A DNA stretch of 64,000 bases, from the NCBI RefSeq assembly GCF_022163125.1, contig NZ_CP091881.1, positions 5,890,001 to 5,954,000 of the forward strand, written 5' to 3'. The stretch is from Paenibacillus sp. HWE-109 (GTDB lineage: Bacteria; Bacillota; Bacilli; Paenibacillales; NBRC-103111). Of the stretch, positions 42,273-48,877 are shown piece by piece. Numbering within the stretch: position 1 is the first letter of the stretch; each line of letters begins with the position of its first letter. The position numbers were made by a program, and so were the translations under genes. The notes below the pieces were generated by a model that was not told the DNA's origin, made no database searches, and saw nothing but the letters and a program-made list of their open reading frames with translations.

Positions 42273-42908
42273 CTAGCGGCCAACTTGCTGGGGACCTTCC
42301 AGCGTCTTCTTCCTGCTGGTTACTTCCAATCGCATCATGTAGGCTAGCTTGCTCATCGCTTTAGCCTTCACCCGGCGATACGTGCGTTCGCTCAAATTCA
42401 GTTCATGGAAGAGCAAGAAATCAAACACCTTTTCCTTTTGCAAATATCGCCTGCGAATCATTTGCTGTTCCTGCTCATCGAGCCTTGAGACAACCTCTTC
42501 AACCTCCACACACAAATTTGCCAAAAAAGCCGCAGTATCAAGTTCGTTCAAACTTGGCAAAGCTGCCGCGGTATCGACCCCATTCAAACTTCGCAAATCT
42601 GCTGCGGTATCGACCCCATTCAAGCTTCGCAAATCAGCAGCGGTATCGACCTCATTCAAACTTCGCAAATCAGCAGCGGTATCGACCCCATTCAAACTTC
42701 TCAAATCTACCGCGGTATCGACCTCATTCAAACTTCTCAAATCTGCTGCCCTCGGCGCTGGTTTGGAACCAGCAAAAACTCCCCGATCCTTGCGCATGCT
42801 GCCAATAGACTGGTACATCCGCACCATTTCAAGCACTCTTTCCACACGTTTGCGCGTTGCTTTCTGATCGATGTCAGCTTGCTCTATATCTATAATGCGA
42901 TCCATCAT
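42273..42908 (-). CDS. ArpU-type late-gene regulator with internal 12-residue repeats
   Basis: 211 residues. The N-terminus (DIDQKATRKRVERVLEMVRM) and C-terminus (EEVVSRLDEQEQQMIRRRYL, LNLSERTYRRVKAKAMSKLA, a sigma-70 region 4-like helix-turn-helix) match ArpU/Xpf-type phage late activators. Residues about 54-125 are instead six tandem copies of a 12-residue unit (AADLRSLNGVDT). The insertion keeps the frame and separates the two halves. Homologous PBSX protein Xpf directs RNA polymerase to late promoters; a similar role for the tail operon is inferred. GGAG lies ten bases before the ATG. Confidence 0.82.
   Translation of the reverse strand: MMDRIIDIEQADIDQKATRKRVERVLEMVRMYQSIGSMRKDRGVFAGSKPAPRAADLRSLNEVDTAVDLRSLNGVDTAADLRSLNEVDTAADLRSLNGVDTAADLRSLNGVDTAAALPSLNELDTAAFLANLCVEVEEVVSRLDEQEQQMIRRRYLQKEKVFDFLLFHELNLSERTYRRVKAKAMSKLAYMMRLEVTSRKKTLEGPQQVGR
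42532..42755 (-). repeat. 36-bp in-frame tandem repeat inside the ArpU-type gene
   Basis: GCGGTATCGAC recurs at 42568, 42604, 42640, 42676 and 42712, exactly 36 bases apart, with a variant copy (GCAGTATCAAG) at 42532. Copies are 85-95% alike by eye and encode AADLRSLN(E/G)VDT. Confidence 0.92.
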
Positions 42909-42933
42909 CTGCGATCATCTCCTAATATTTGTC

Positions 42934-43005
42934 GTTTTGAATTTCTAAACAAATCATACGACGTCTCGTGTATAATTTCAACACAAAAGTTTTGAATATC
43001 AAAAC
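42934..43005. promoter_or_regulatory. divergent control region: arpU promoter and three operator-like sites
   Basis: Minus-strand promoter: TTGAAA (42976-42981), 17-base spacer, TATGAT (42953-42958). Operator-like 17-mers: site B GTTTTGAATTTCTAAAC (42934-42950), site D GTGTATAATTTCAACAC (42968-42984), site C GTTTTGAATATCAAAAC (42989-43005, a perfect palindrome except the centre). D covers the -35 box; B lies just downstream of the -10 box. D and C start 21 bases apart, two helical turns. Repression by the divergent Xre protein is inferred. Confidence 0.72.
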
Positions 43006-43071
43006 TTTTTTATCCTTCCCTCTTGTTTTTTGCACCACAAACCATTTACAATAGAACAAGGTGATGAAGCG

Positions 43072-43479
43072 ATGAAAGATATGGTGCAATTCGGCATACG
43101 AATCCGGCATCTGCGAAAGATGAACCAATTCTCTCTCAGAGAACTTGGCGAACGATCCGGTGTCAGTTATTCATTTATTAACTCCATAGAAAATAACCGC
43201 TTCAGCCCATCCAGAGAAACGGTTATCGCCTTAGCCGATGCGCTTAACAGCGCAGAAAAGGACGAGCTTCTGCTGCTTGCCGGATTTGCTCCGACAGAAG
43301 AAGAAGCACTTGAAGGACCCCATTCAGGCGGTAATTTTGTTGATGTCGATGACCCTGAGGTCAGTTTATTTTTCAAAGATTTTAAGAATGCGCCCAAAGA
43401 ACGCCGCGATGAAATGCTCCGTTTCTGGCATTTTATTCAGGAGCAGCAGCAGTCCCGTAAACCGGACAGCGAGCAATAG
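43072..43479 (+). CDS. Xre-family tailocin repressor
   Basis: 135 residues. Helix-turn-helix over residues 6-60: FGIRIRHLRKMNQFSLRELG, SGVSYSFINSIENNRFSPSR. The rest is acidic and contains an element like the ICEBs1/PBSX repressors (DDPEVSLFFKDFKNAPKERR), a region ImmA proteases commonly cut near. ATG at 43072 follows AAGGTGA by seven bases. Divergent from the ArpU-type gene across a region with three operator-like sites. Its partner protease gene follows after a terminator. Confidence 0.88.
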   Translation: MKDMVQFGIRIRHLRKMNQFSLRELGERSGVSYSFINSIENNRFSPSRETVIALADALNSAEKDELLLLAGFAPTEEEALEGPHSGGNFVDVDDPEVSLFFKDFKNAPKERRDEMLRFWHFIQEQQQSRKPDSEQ

Positions 43480-43503
43480 TCCGAACTTCTTAACGAATCT
43501 ACC

Positions 43504-43527
43504 AAGCCCGTACGGGCTTTTCTTTTG
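43504..43527 (+). terminator. intrinsic terminator after the repressor gene
   Basis: AAGCCCG-TA-CGGGCTT followed by TTCTTTT. The loop is short but the palindrome is perfect. Confidence 0.75.
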
Positions 43528-43560
43528 GATATTTAAACGAACATACATTCCTATAATGAG

Positions 43561-44184
43561 GTGTTTGTCCTGTTTACACATTATCAAACTACCCCGCTGG
43601 AGCAGTGGGTCGAAGCCTTGTATGTCCAGCACGGGATCATAGTACCCGGACATCTGACCATGACTCATTTGGCAGCAAAGCTTAACATCTGGGTATATAC
43701 GATGGATATGAGCAGTATGGCTGTCGAGAAGAACGGGCTATTCAGCATCAATGTCGATCGCAGACTATCGGCCAAAGAGCAGTGGGAAGACTTCCTGCAC
43801 GAGCTCTGCCATGTGCTGCGTCATTCCGGCAACCAAATGGTCATGCCTGATCGCTACGTCGATTGGCAGGAGCAGGATGCCACGAACTTCCAGCTCTACG
43901 CGGCGATGCCGCTAGCGATGCTGAAGAAGCTTGCGCTGCCAGAGCAGAAGAACGAAATGATTGCCCTATTATCCGAGGAATTCCAAGTCACGTATCGGCT
44001 TGCGGAAGCACGCATTGTCCAAATTCAGCGCCGCGTCCTCCAAGGGATTATGGACCAAGAATATCAGCGGCTGACGGAAAGCCAATTCACGAGATACAGC
44101 CCCGCCAACTGGTCCGATTCCACCCGTGCCATTATGAACAAGCTGGAGCAATTGAAACAGAAAGGAGCATCCATCGATGGCTAA
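43561..44184 (+). CDS. ImmA/IrrE-family metallopeptidase (putative anti-repressor)
   Basis: About 207 residues. The zinc-protease motif HELCH (H80, E81, H84 by the longest start) sits in WEDFLHELCHVLRHSG, as in ImmA (HExxH). N-terminal lobe VQHGIIVPGHLTMTHLAAKL. Family knowledge: ImmA cleaves the adjacent Xre repressor after SOS or quorum signals. A GTG at 43561 overlaps its own possible ribosome site GAGGTG; a CTG six bases downstream would be ideally spaced, so the true start is uncertain. TATAAT at 43552 is close to the start. Confidence 0.88.
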   Translation: MFVLFTHYQTTPLEQWVEALYVQHGIIVPGHLTMTHLAAKLNIWVYTMDMSSMAVEKNGLFSINVDRRLSAKEQWEDFLHELCHVLRHSGNQMVMPDRYVDWQEQDATNFQLYAAMPLAMLKKLALPEQKNEMIALLSEEFQVTYRLAEARIVQIQRRVLQGIMDQEYQRLTESQFTRYSPANWSDSTRAIMNKLEQLKQKGASIDG

Positions 44185-44551
44185 GCGCACGGTTTTCTAC
44201 GATTTTCATGAGGATCATGTCCGGCCTTTTATCATGGCACTGCGCTTTCAACCCCATGAGCTGGATTGGAGCAAATCTTCCCTCTATATCCCTCTAGACG
44301 GCCCTTTTCAGCCGCTAATGATGGAAGAGATCCCAGAGCTCGAAGCCGGCATAACCGTCCTCTTGGATGATCTCATCATCCATCCCGAGCGTCCTCACTC
44401 CATTGGCATCAGCCTCTCCTCCATCCAACAAAGACACGCGGCGCAAGCGGATACCCTGCCAACGATCGTTCATCTCTGGATTCGCATGAGCGACATCGAA
44501 GAGGTGCTGCAGTTGGACAGCCGTTCCTACTATGCGTGGTCACCCAACTAA
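44177..44551 (+). CDS. hypothetical protein in the tailocin control operon
   Basis: 124 residues, no family recognised. It begins TVFYDFHEDHVRPFIMALRF and has a Pro/Asp-rich centre and MSDIEEVLQLDSRSYYAWSPN near its end (shortened). It overlaps the ImmA-like gene by eight bases and has AAAGGAG nine bases upstream of the ATG, so it is co-translated. This three-gene arrangement (repressor, protease, small acidic-aromatic protein) suggests a role in sensing or modulating the switch; that is inference. Confidence 0.7.
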   Translation: MAKRTVFYDFHEDHVRPFIMALRFQPHELDWSKSSLYIPLDGPFQPLMMEEIPELEAGITVLLDDLIIHPERPHSIGISLSSIQQRHAAQADTLPTIVHLWIRMSDIEEVLQLDSRSYYAWSPN

Positions 44552-44624
44552 CCATTACGCCAGAAGAGGGGCTGTCATCTTGTAACTTTCCGGCTGCCCC
44601 GACCCGTGCGCTGCCCGGTGGGCG

Positions 44625-44687
44625 GGTCGGGGTCGGGGTCGGGATCGGCGTTGGCGTTGGGGTCGGCGTCAGGGTCGGCCTCGGCGT
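44625..44687. repeat. GGTCGG-type hexamer array
   Basis: About ten imperfect copies of GGTCGG/GGCGTT-like hexamers, strongly GC-rich. Noncoding in context. Confidence 0.8.
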
Positions 44688-44780
44688 GCATTTTGTTGCG
44701 TCGACGCATGCCCACGGTAAAAAACCGCTCGCGTCCCAAAGTCCCATGGCCTAGTTGGCAGCCCTCCGCCCCCATGTGCC

Positions 44781-45088
44781 AATAAGAGTCTTTAGCAGCT
44801 CCTAATTGCGCAAAAATTGGAAGTTTTACACATGAATAGAAGTCTCTGGATACTCTTATCTCCAGAGAAACAAGCAGCAAACTCCCCCCACGAAGCAATA
44901 AGAGTCTCCAAGAGCTCCTATTTACGCAAAAAGTAGCCATTTTACACATATAGAAGTCTCTGGAGACTCTTATCTCTGGAGAAACAAGCAGTACACTCCC
45001 CCCACGAAGCAATAAGAGTCTCCAAGAGCTCCTATTTACGCAAAAAGTAGCCATTTCACAAATATAGAAGTCCTTGGAGGCTCTTATC
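44781..45088. repeat. tandem array of three palindrome-pair modules
   Basis: Units start at 44781, 44897 and 45011 (116 and 114 bases apart). Each holds a palindrome beginning AATAAGAGTC and a second beginning (A/T)ATAGAAGTC; the latter start at 44835, 44949 and 45063. Within-unit offsets are 54, 52 and 52. Spacers read like TACGCAAAAAGTAGCCATTT. The rest of the 44552-45434 gap, outside the hexamer array and terminator, shows no supported gene. Confidence 0.9.
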
Positions 45089-45365
45089 AGAAGGCAAGAG
45101 CACCACAGCCGCCAGATGCGAAAACAGAATAAGGAGTTGCCAAGCCGTGCATATCCGCCGCATTACTTTGCATTCCGGGCATATAAACGAGTAGTAAGCA
45201 CTCCAGCCTTGCTTATGCCGCCATAATAGGTGCCATTCGAGCAAATAAGCAACTTCAGTTGTCTAATTCAGCTCCAGCATTCAACATCCAGCAACTAGCA
45301 TCCTGCCACGTATCAGACGCCCTTATCGCAACCAAGGCTGAGCGGCATGCTATTCTTGCACCCCA

Positions 45366-45421
45366 CACAAAAGAATCCCATACATCTACCCGGCATAATG
45401 TCCGATAGATGTATGGGATTC
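45366..45421 (-). terminator. strong intrinsic terminator of ppnP
   Basis: A 16-base perfect stem, GAATCCCATACATCTA (45373-45388) with its complement at 45406-45421, 17-base loop; on the minus strand it is followed by TTTTG. Confidence 0.85.
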
Positions 45422-45434
45422 CTCAACTATATCC

Positions 45435-45752
45435 TTATTCAGCAATATAGGAACAAATATAGTCGCTTACGGTTTTCACTTCAAGCTTGAATTTCGCGTT
45501 AGCCGGCACAGTGAATTCGCCTTGACCGCTAATCGTGATCCATTCGCTGCTGCCTGGAAGCAATACGTTTAGCTCACCAGCTTGAATTTCCATGATTTCT
45601 TTGGTGTCTGTTCCGAATTCATATGCACCTGGAAGCAGGATACCTAGTGTTTTCTTGGTGCCATCTGCGAATACCACCGTACGGCTGGTTACTTTACCGT
45701 CGAAATAGACGTTGGCTTTCGTTAACACGGTTACATTTTCAAAGCTGGACAT
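45435..45752 (-). CDS. ppnP: pyrimidine/purine nucleoside phosphorylase
   Basis: 105 residues, cupin fold. It matches PpnP/YaiE: ENVTVLTKANVYFDGKVTSR, then GTKKTLGILLPGAYEFGTDT, a KEIMEIQAGELNVLLPGS stretch and the Cys-containing C-terminus (VKTVSDYICSYIAE). It splits nucleosides with phosphate to base and ribose-1-phosphate. I use the ATG at 45750-45752; GAGGGGG lies about ten bases upstream. Own terminator, and it does not share one with tkt. Confidence 0.92.
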   Translation of the reverse strand: MSSFENVTVLTKANVYFDGKVTSRTVVFADGTKKTLGILLPGAYEFGTDTKEIMEIQAGELNVLLPGSSEWITISGQGEFTVPANAKFKLEVKTVSDYICSYIAE

Positions 45753-45789
45753 GATCAATAGTTCCCCCTCAAAATGGCTATGAATAACG

Positions 45790-45816
45790 GTCAGCCCACC
45801 TAGGTGGGCTTGGACC
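45790..45816 (-). terminator. hairpin after tkt
   Basis: AGCCCACCTAGGTGGGCT (45793-45810) with outer GGTC/GGACC. The T-run is missing, so termination would be weak. Confidence 0.5.
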
Positions 45817-45830
45817 ATTGTTGAATGAAA

Positions 45831-47852
45831 TTAAGACAACAGAGCTTTCACTCTGGCTACTACATTTTCTGGGGAGAAGCCGTACTCTTTAAGAACCAAG
45901 TCGCCAGGTGCGGACGCTCCGAATGTGGAGATGCCCAGAATGGAGCCCTCGTCGCCTACATAACGCTCCCAACCAAGCGGGTACGCCATTTCAACTGCAA
46001 GACGCTTCTTAACTTCTGGCAGAATAACGGAATCTTTGTATTCTTTGGACTGTTTCTCGAACAGTTCCAAGCTCGGCAAGCTGACTACGCGAACGTGGAT
46101 GCCTTCGGCTTGCAGCAATTGTTGCGCCGCGACAGCGAGTTGCACTTCAGAACCTGTTGCCAGGATCTGCGCGTCCGGCTTACCGTTCGCTGCATCGGAT
46201 ACGACGTATCCGCCTTTGCTCAGGTTCGCTTTCGCGCCCTCAACTGCGCCTTCAAGAATCGGCAAGTTTTGACGAGTCAACACAAGCGCAACCGGCCCTT
46301 TGGCTTCTGCAATCGCATAGCGCCATGCTTCGGAAGTTTCGTTGCCGTCCGCAGGACGAATCACAGTAATGCCCGGAATAACGCGAAGCGCTGGCAATTG
46401 TTCAATCGGCTCATGCGTAGGTCCGTCTTCGCCAACTGCGATACTGTCATGTGTCAGCACATAGATAACCGGAAGCTGCATAAGAGCAGCCAAGCGGATG
46501 GACGCACGCAAGTAATCGGAGAATACGAAGAAGGTTGCTCCGTATACTTTTACTCCGCTATGCAGAGCCATACCGTTCAGCGCAGTACCCATACCGAACT
46601 CACGAACACCGAACCACACGTTGCGGCCAGCATAGTTGCTAGCTGTGAAGTTCTCTTCACCTTTGATCATCGTGTTGTTGGAGCTAGCCAGATCCGCAGA
46701 TCCACCAATCAATTGCGGCAGCTTGCCTGCAATGGCATTGATCGCATTACCGGAAGCAACACGAGTCGCCATAGGCTTGTCCGAAGTGCTGTAAACCGGA
46801 AGGTCTGCGTCCCAGCCTGCTGGCAATTCACCGTTCACAGCTGCGCTGAACTGGTTGCCAAGTTCCGGGTATGCTTTGATGTAGTCATTCAGCAAAGTGC
46901 TCCATGCTTGTTCAGCCGCAGCGCCTTCCTTGGAAATCTCAGCATAATGTGCTCTTACTTCGTCCGGAACTAAGAAATCCGGCTCTTCCGGCCAACCATA
47001 CGCTTGCTTCGTCAATTTCACTTCATCGCCGCCAAGCGGGGATCCGTGAGGACCAACGTGACCGCCCTTGCCGCCTTTGTTCGGGCTGCCGAAACCGATT
47101 GTCGTTTTCACTTCAATCAAGGTAGGACGCGTTGTGTCAGCTTTCGCTTCAGCAATCGCTTTGGAGATAGCTGCAAGATCATTTTGCTCTTCTACACGCA
47201 GAACTTGCCAGCCATAAGCTTCGAAACGTCCTTGCACGTTCTCGGAGAATGCCATATTAAGCTCGCCATCCAGCGAGATATCGTTGGAATCATACAGCAT
47301 GATCAATTTGCCCAGTTTCAAATGAGCTGCCAAGGAAACCGCTTCGGAGGAAACGCCCTCCATCATGTCGCCATCGCCACAGATTGCATATGTATAGTGG
47401 TCGATTACCGGGAAGTTTTCTTTGTTGTAAGTCTCTCTCAAGTGAGCTTCGGCCATCGCCATACCAACAGCCATACCAATACCTTGTCCAAGAGGACCTG
47501 TTGTTGCGTCAACACCTGGTGTGTGACCGTATTCAGGATGCCCAGGCGTTTTGCTGCCCCATTGGCGGAAGTTTTTGATCTCTTCAATTGGCAAATCATA
47601 GCCGCACAAGTGAAGAAGGCTGTATAACAGCATGGAGCCATGTCCAGCAGATAGCACGAAACGGTCACGGTTGACCCATTTAGGATTAGCTGGATTGTGT
47701 TTCATATGTTGTTTCCAAAGTACGTAAGCCATTGGGGCTGCCCCCATAACCATACCTGGGTGACCTGATTTGGCTTTCTCAACGGCGTCGATACCGAGCG
47801 TACGGATCGTATCTACGGCTAATTGTTCAATCGTTTTATTTGCAACTGTCAT
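45831..47852 (-). CDS. tkt: transketolase
   Basis: 673 residues, normal length. Thiamine-diphosphate motif GDGDMMEGVSSEA.. LYDSNDISLDG, the pyrimidine-domain sites GVREFGMGTALNGMALHSG, and ASSNNTMI plus HDSIAVGEDGPTHEP. It moves two-carbon units between sugar phosphates in the pentose phosphate pathway. ATG at 47850-47852 after GGAGGGAATTC; an earlier in-frame start at 47909 lacks a ribosome site. Transcribed alone or with ppnP downstream. Confidence 0.97.
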   Translation of the reverse strand: MTVANKTIEQLAVDTIRTLGIDAVEKAKSGHPGMVMGAAPMAYVLWKQHMKHNPANPKWVNRDRFVLSAGHGSMLLYSLLHLCGYDLPIEEIKNFRQWGSKTPGHPEYGHTPGVDATTGPLGQGIGMAVGMAMAEAHLRETYNKENFPVIDHYTYAICGDGDMMEGVSSEAVSLAAHLKLGKLIMLYDSNDISLDGELNMAFSENVQGRFEAYGWQVLRVEEQNDLAAISKAIAEAKADTTRPTLIEVKTTIGFGSPNKGGKGGHVGPHGSPLGGDEVKLTKQAYGWPEEPDFLVPDEVRAHYAEISKEGAAAEQAWSTLLNDYIKAYPELGNQFSAAVNGELPAGWDADLPVYSTSDKPMATRVASGNAINAIAGKLPQLIGGSADLASSNNTMIKGEENFTASNYAGRNVWFGVREFGMGTALNGMALHSGVKVYGATFFVFSDYLRASIRLAALMQLPVIYVLTHDSIAVGEDGPTHEPIEQLPALRVIPGITVIRPADGNETSEAWRYAIAEAKGPVALVLTRQNLPILEGAVEGAKANLSKGGYVVSDAANGKPDAQILATGSEVQLAVAAQQLLQAEGIHVRVVSLPSLELFEKQSKEYKDSVILPEVKKRLAVEMAYPLGWERYVGDEGSILGISTFGASAPGDLVLKEYGFSPENVVARVKALLS

Positions 47853-47945
47853 TCGAGAATTCCCTCCTATTTTTTCTGTATTATCATTCTTTGTAGCTTG
47901 TACATACAAGTGAAATTTCTCGCTTGCATTATTGTACCATTCCCA

Positions 47946-48812
47946 TTAATTAAAAACTACCGTCTTATTATTGTGCACAATAATGCGGTCTTCCACATGC
48001 CAAGCTACCGCTCTGGCCAGAACAATACGTTCAATATGGCGACCGATTCTTTTCAAATCTTCAACGTTGTCGCGGTGGCTTACCCGCTGCACGTCCTGCT
48101 CAATAATCGGTCCGCCATCCAGTTCCTCCGTCACATAATGTGCCGTGGCTCCAATAATTTTGACGCCGCGGTTATGTGCTTGCGCATAAGGCTTGCCGCC
48201 GATAAACGCAGGCAAGAACGAGTGGTGAATGTTAATAATTCGATTCGCGTAGTGCTTAATGAAGGACGGCGATACGATCTGCATATAGCGCGCAAGGACA
48301 ATCGCGTCAACGTTGTCGCCGACCACTTCAAGCTGACGGCGCTCTGCTTCAGCCTTCGTATCCGCTGTTACCGGAATGTGATAATACGGGATGCCGAATG
48401 GCTCTACCAACGACTGCATATCCGGATGATTGCTGATAACCATCGCAATATCCGCGTTCAGATCGCCGGCACGCCAATGCCACAGCAGCTCAAGCAAAGC
48501 GTGGTCTTCCTTCGATACGAAGATCGCAATCCGCTTCTTCTGGCTCGCCAAGGACAGGCTCCACTCCATCGATAGCTTGCCCGCAATAACGGAGAAATCC
48601 GCTCTTAGTTGTTCGACACGATTCGCCAGGTCTTCAAGATCAAATTCGATCCGGATGAAGAACATCCCGCCTTCCGGGTCCATCGTATATTGGTCCGATT
48701 GCACAATATTCGCGCCATAATCGAACAAAAACTGTGAAACGGCGGCGACGATTCCCGGCTGATCGGGACATGAAATCAACATTCTTGCTCTATTTTTACT
48801 CTCCAGTGCCAT
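47946..48812 (-). CDS. purU: formyltetrahydrofolate deformylase
   Basis: 288 residues. An N-terminal ACT-like domain (ARMLISCPDQPGIVAAVSQF) is followed by a formyltransferase-like domain with NIHHSFLPAFIGGKPYAQAH and IIGATAHYVTEELDGGPIIEQ, containing the catalytic Asn-His-Asp set. It hydrolyses 10-formyl-THF to THF and formate. GGGGGAG precedes the start. Confidence 0.95.
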   Translation of the reverse strand: MALESKNRARMLISCPDQPGIVAAVSQFLFDYGANIVQSDQYTMDPEGGMFFIRIEFDLEDLANRVEQLRADFSVIAGKLSMEWSLSLASQKKRIAIFVSKEDHALLELLWHWRAGDLNADIAMVISNHPDMQSLVEPFGIPYYHIPVTADTKAEAERRQLEVVGDNVDAIVLARYMQIVSPSFIKHYANRIINIHHSFLPAFIGGKPYAQAHNRGVKIIGATAHYVTEELDGGPIIEQDVQRVSHRDNVEDLKRIGRHIERIVLARAVAWHVEDRIIVHNNKTVVFN

Positions 48813-48835
48813 GTTTCTCCCCCTAATATGCCTAA

Positions 48836-48860
48836 ACTAAAGCTCCCTGTTAAGGGAGCT
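48836..48860 (-). terminator. intrinsic terminator of the endonuclease IV gene
   Basis: AGCTCCCT-GTTA-AGGGAGCT; on the minus strand followed by TTTAGTTT. Confidence 0.75.
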
Positions 48861-48877
48861 GTAAATCTCAATGGTTA

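Larger units (their letters stand above)
27787..44551. mobile_element. PBSX-like contractile tailocin (headless phage tail) cluster
   Basis: A single minus-strand late module runs from the ArpU-type regulator (42908) to the endolysin (27787) in the same order as PBSX xkdK-xkdW plus lysis genes. A plus-strand control module (Xre repressor, ImmA-like protease, small protein) is divergent from it. No integrase, terminase, portal, protease or capsid gene lies inside. The boundaries given are those of the gene block; I found no att-like direct repeats. Gene order and completeness of tail parts argue for a functional phage-tail-like bacteriocin rather than phage debris. Confidence 0.85.

Noticed and set aside
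27741..44551. attachment sites flanking the tail cluster
   Set aside because: I could find no matching direct repeats or tRNA gene at the edges, and no integrase inside.
44575..45054. 159-codon minus-strand open frame
   Set aside because: Runs through the hexamer and palindrome arrays; its own amino-acid repeats simply mirror the DNA repeats and there is no ribosome site.
45825..46973. 382-codon plus-strand open frame
   Set aside because: Antisense to transketolase; the protein has no family look and is rich in Arg, Cys, Ser and His as expected for a shadow frame.
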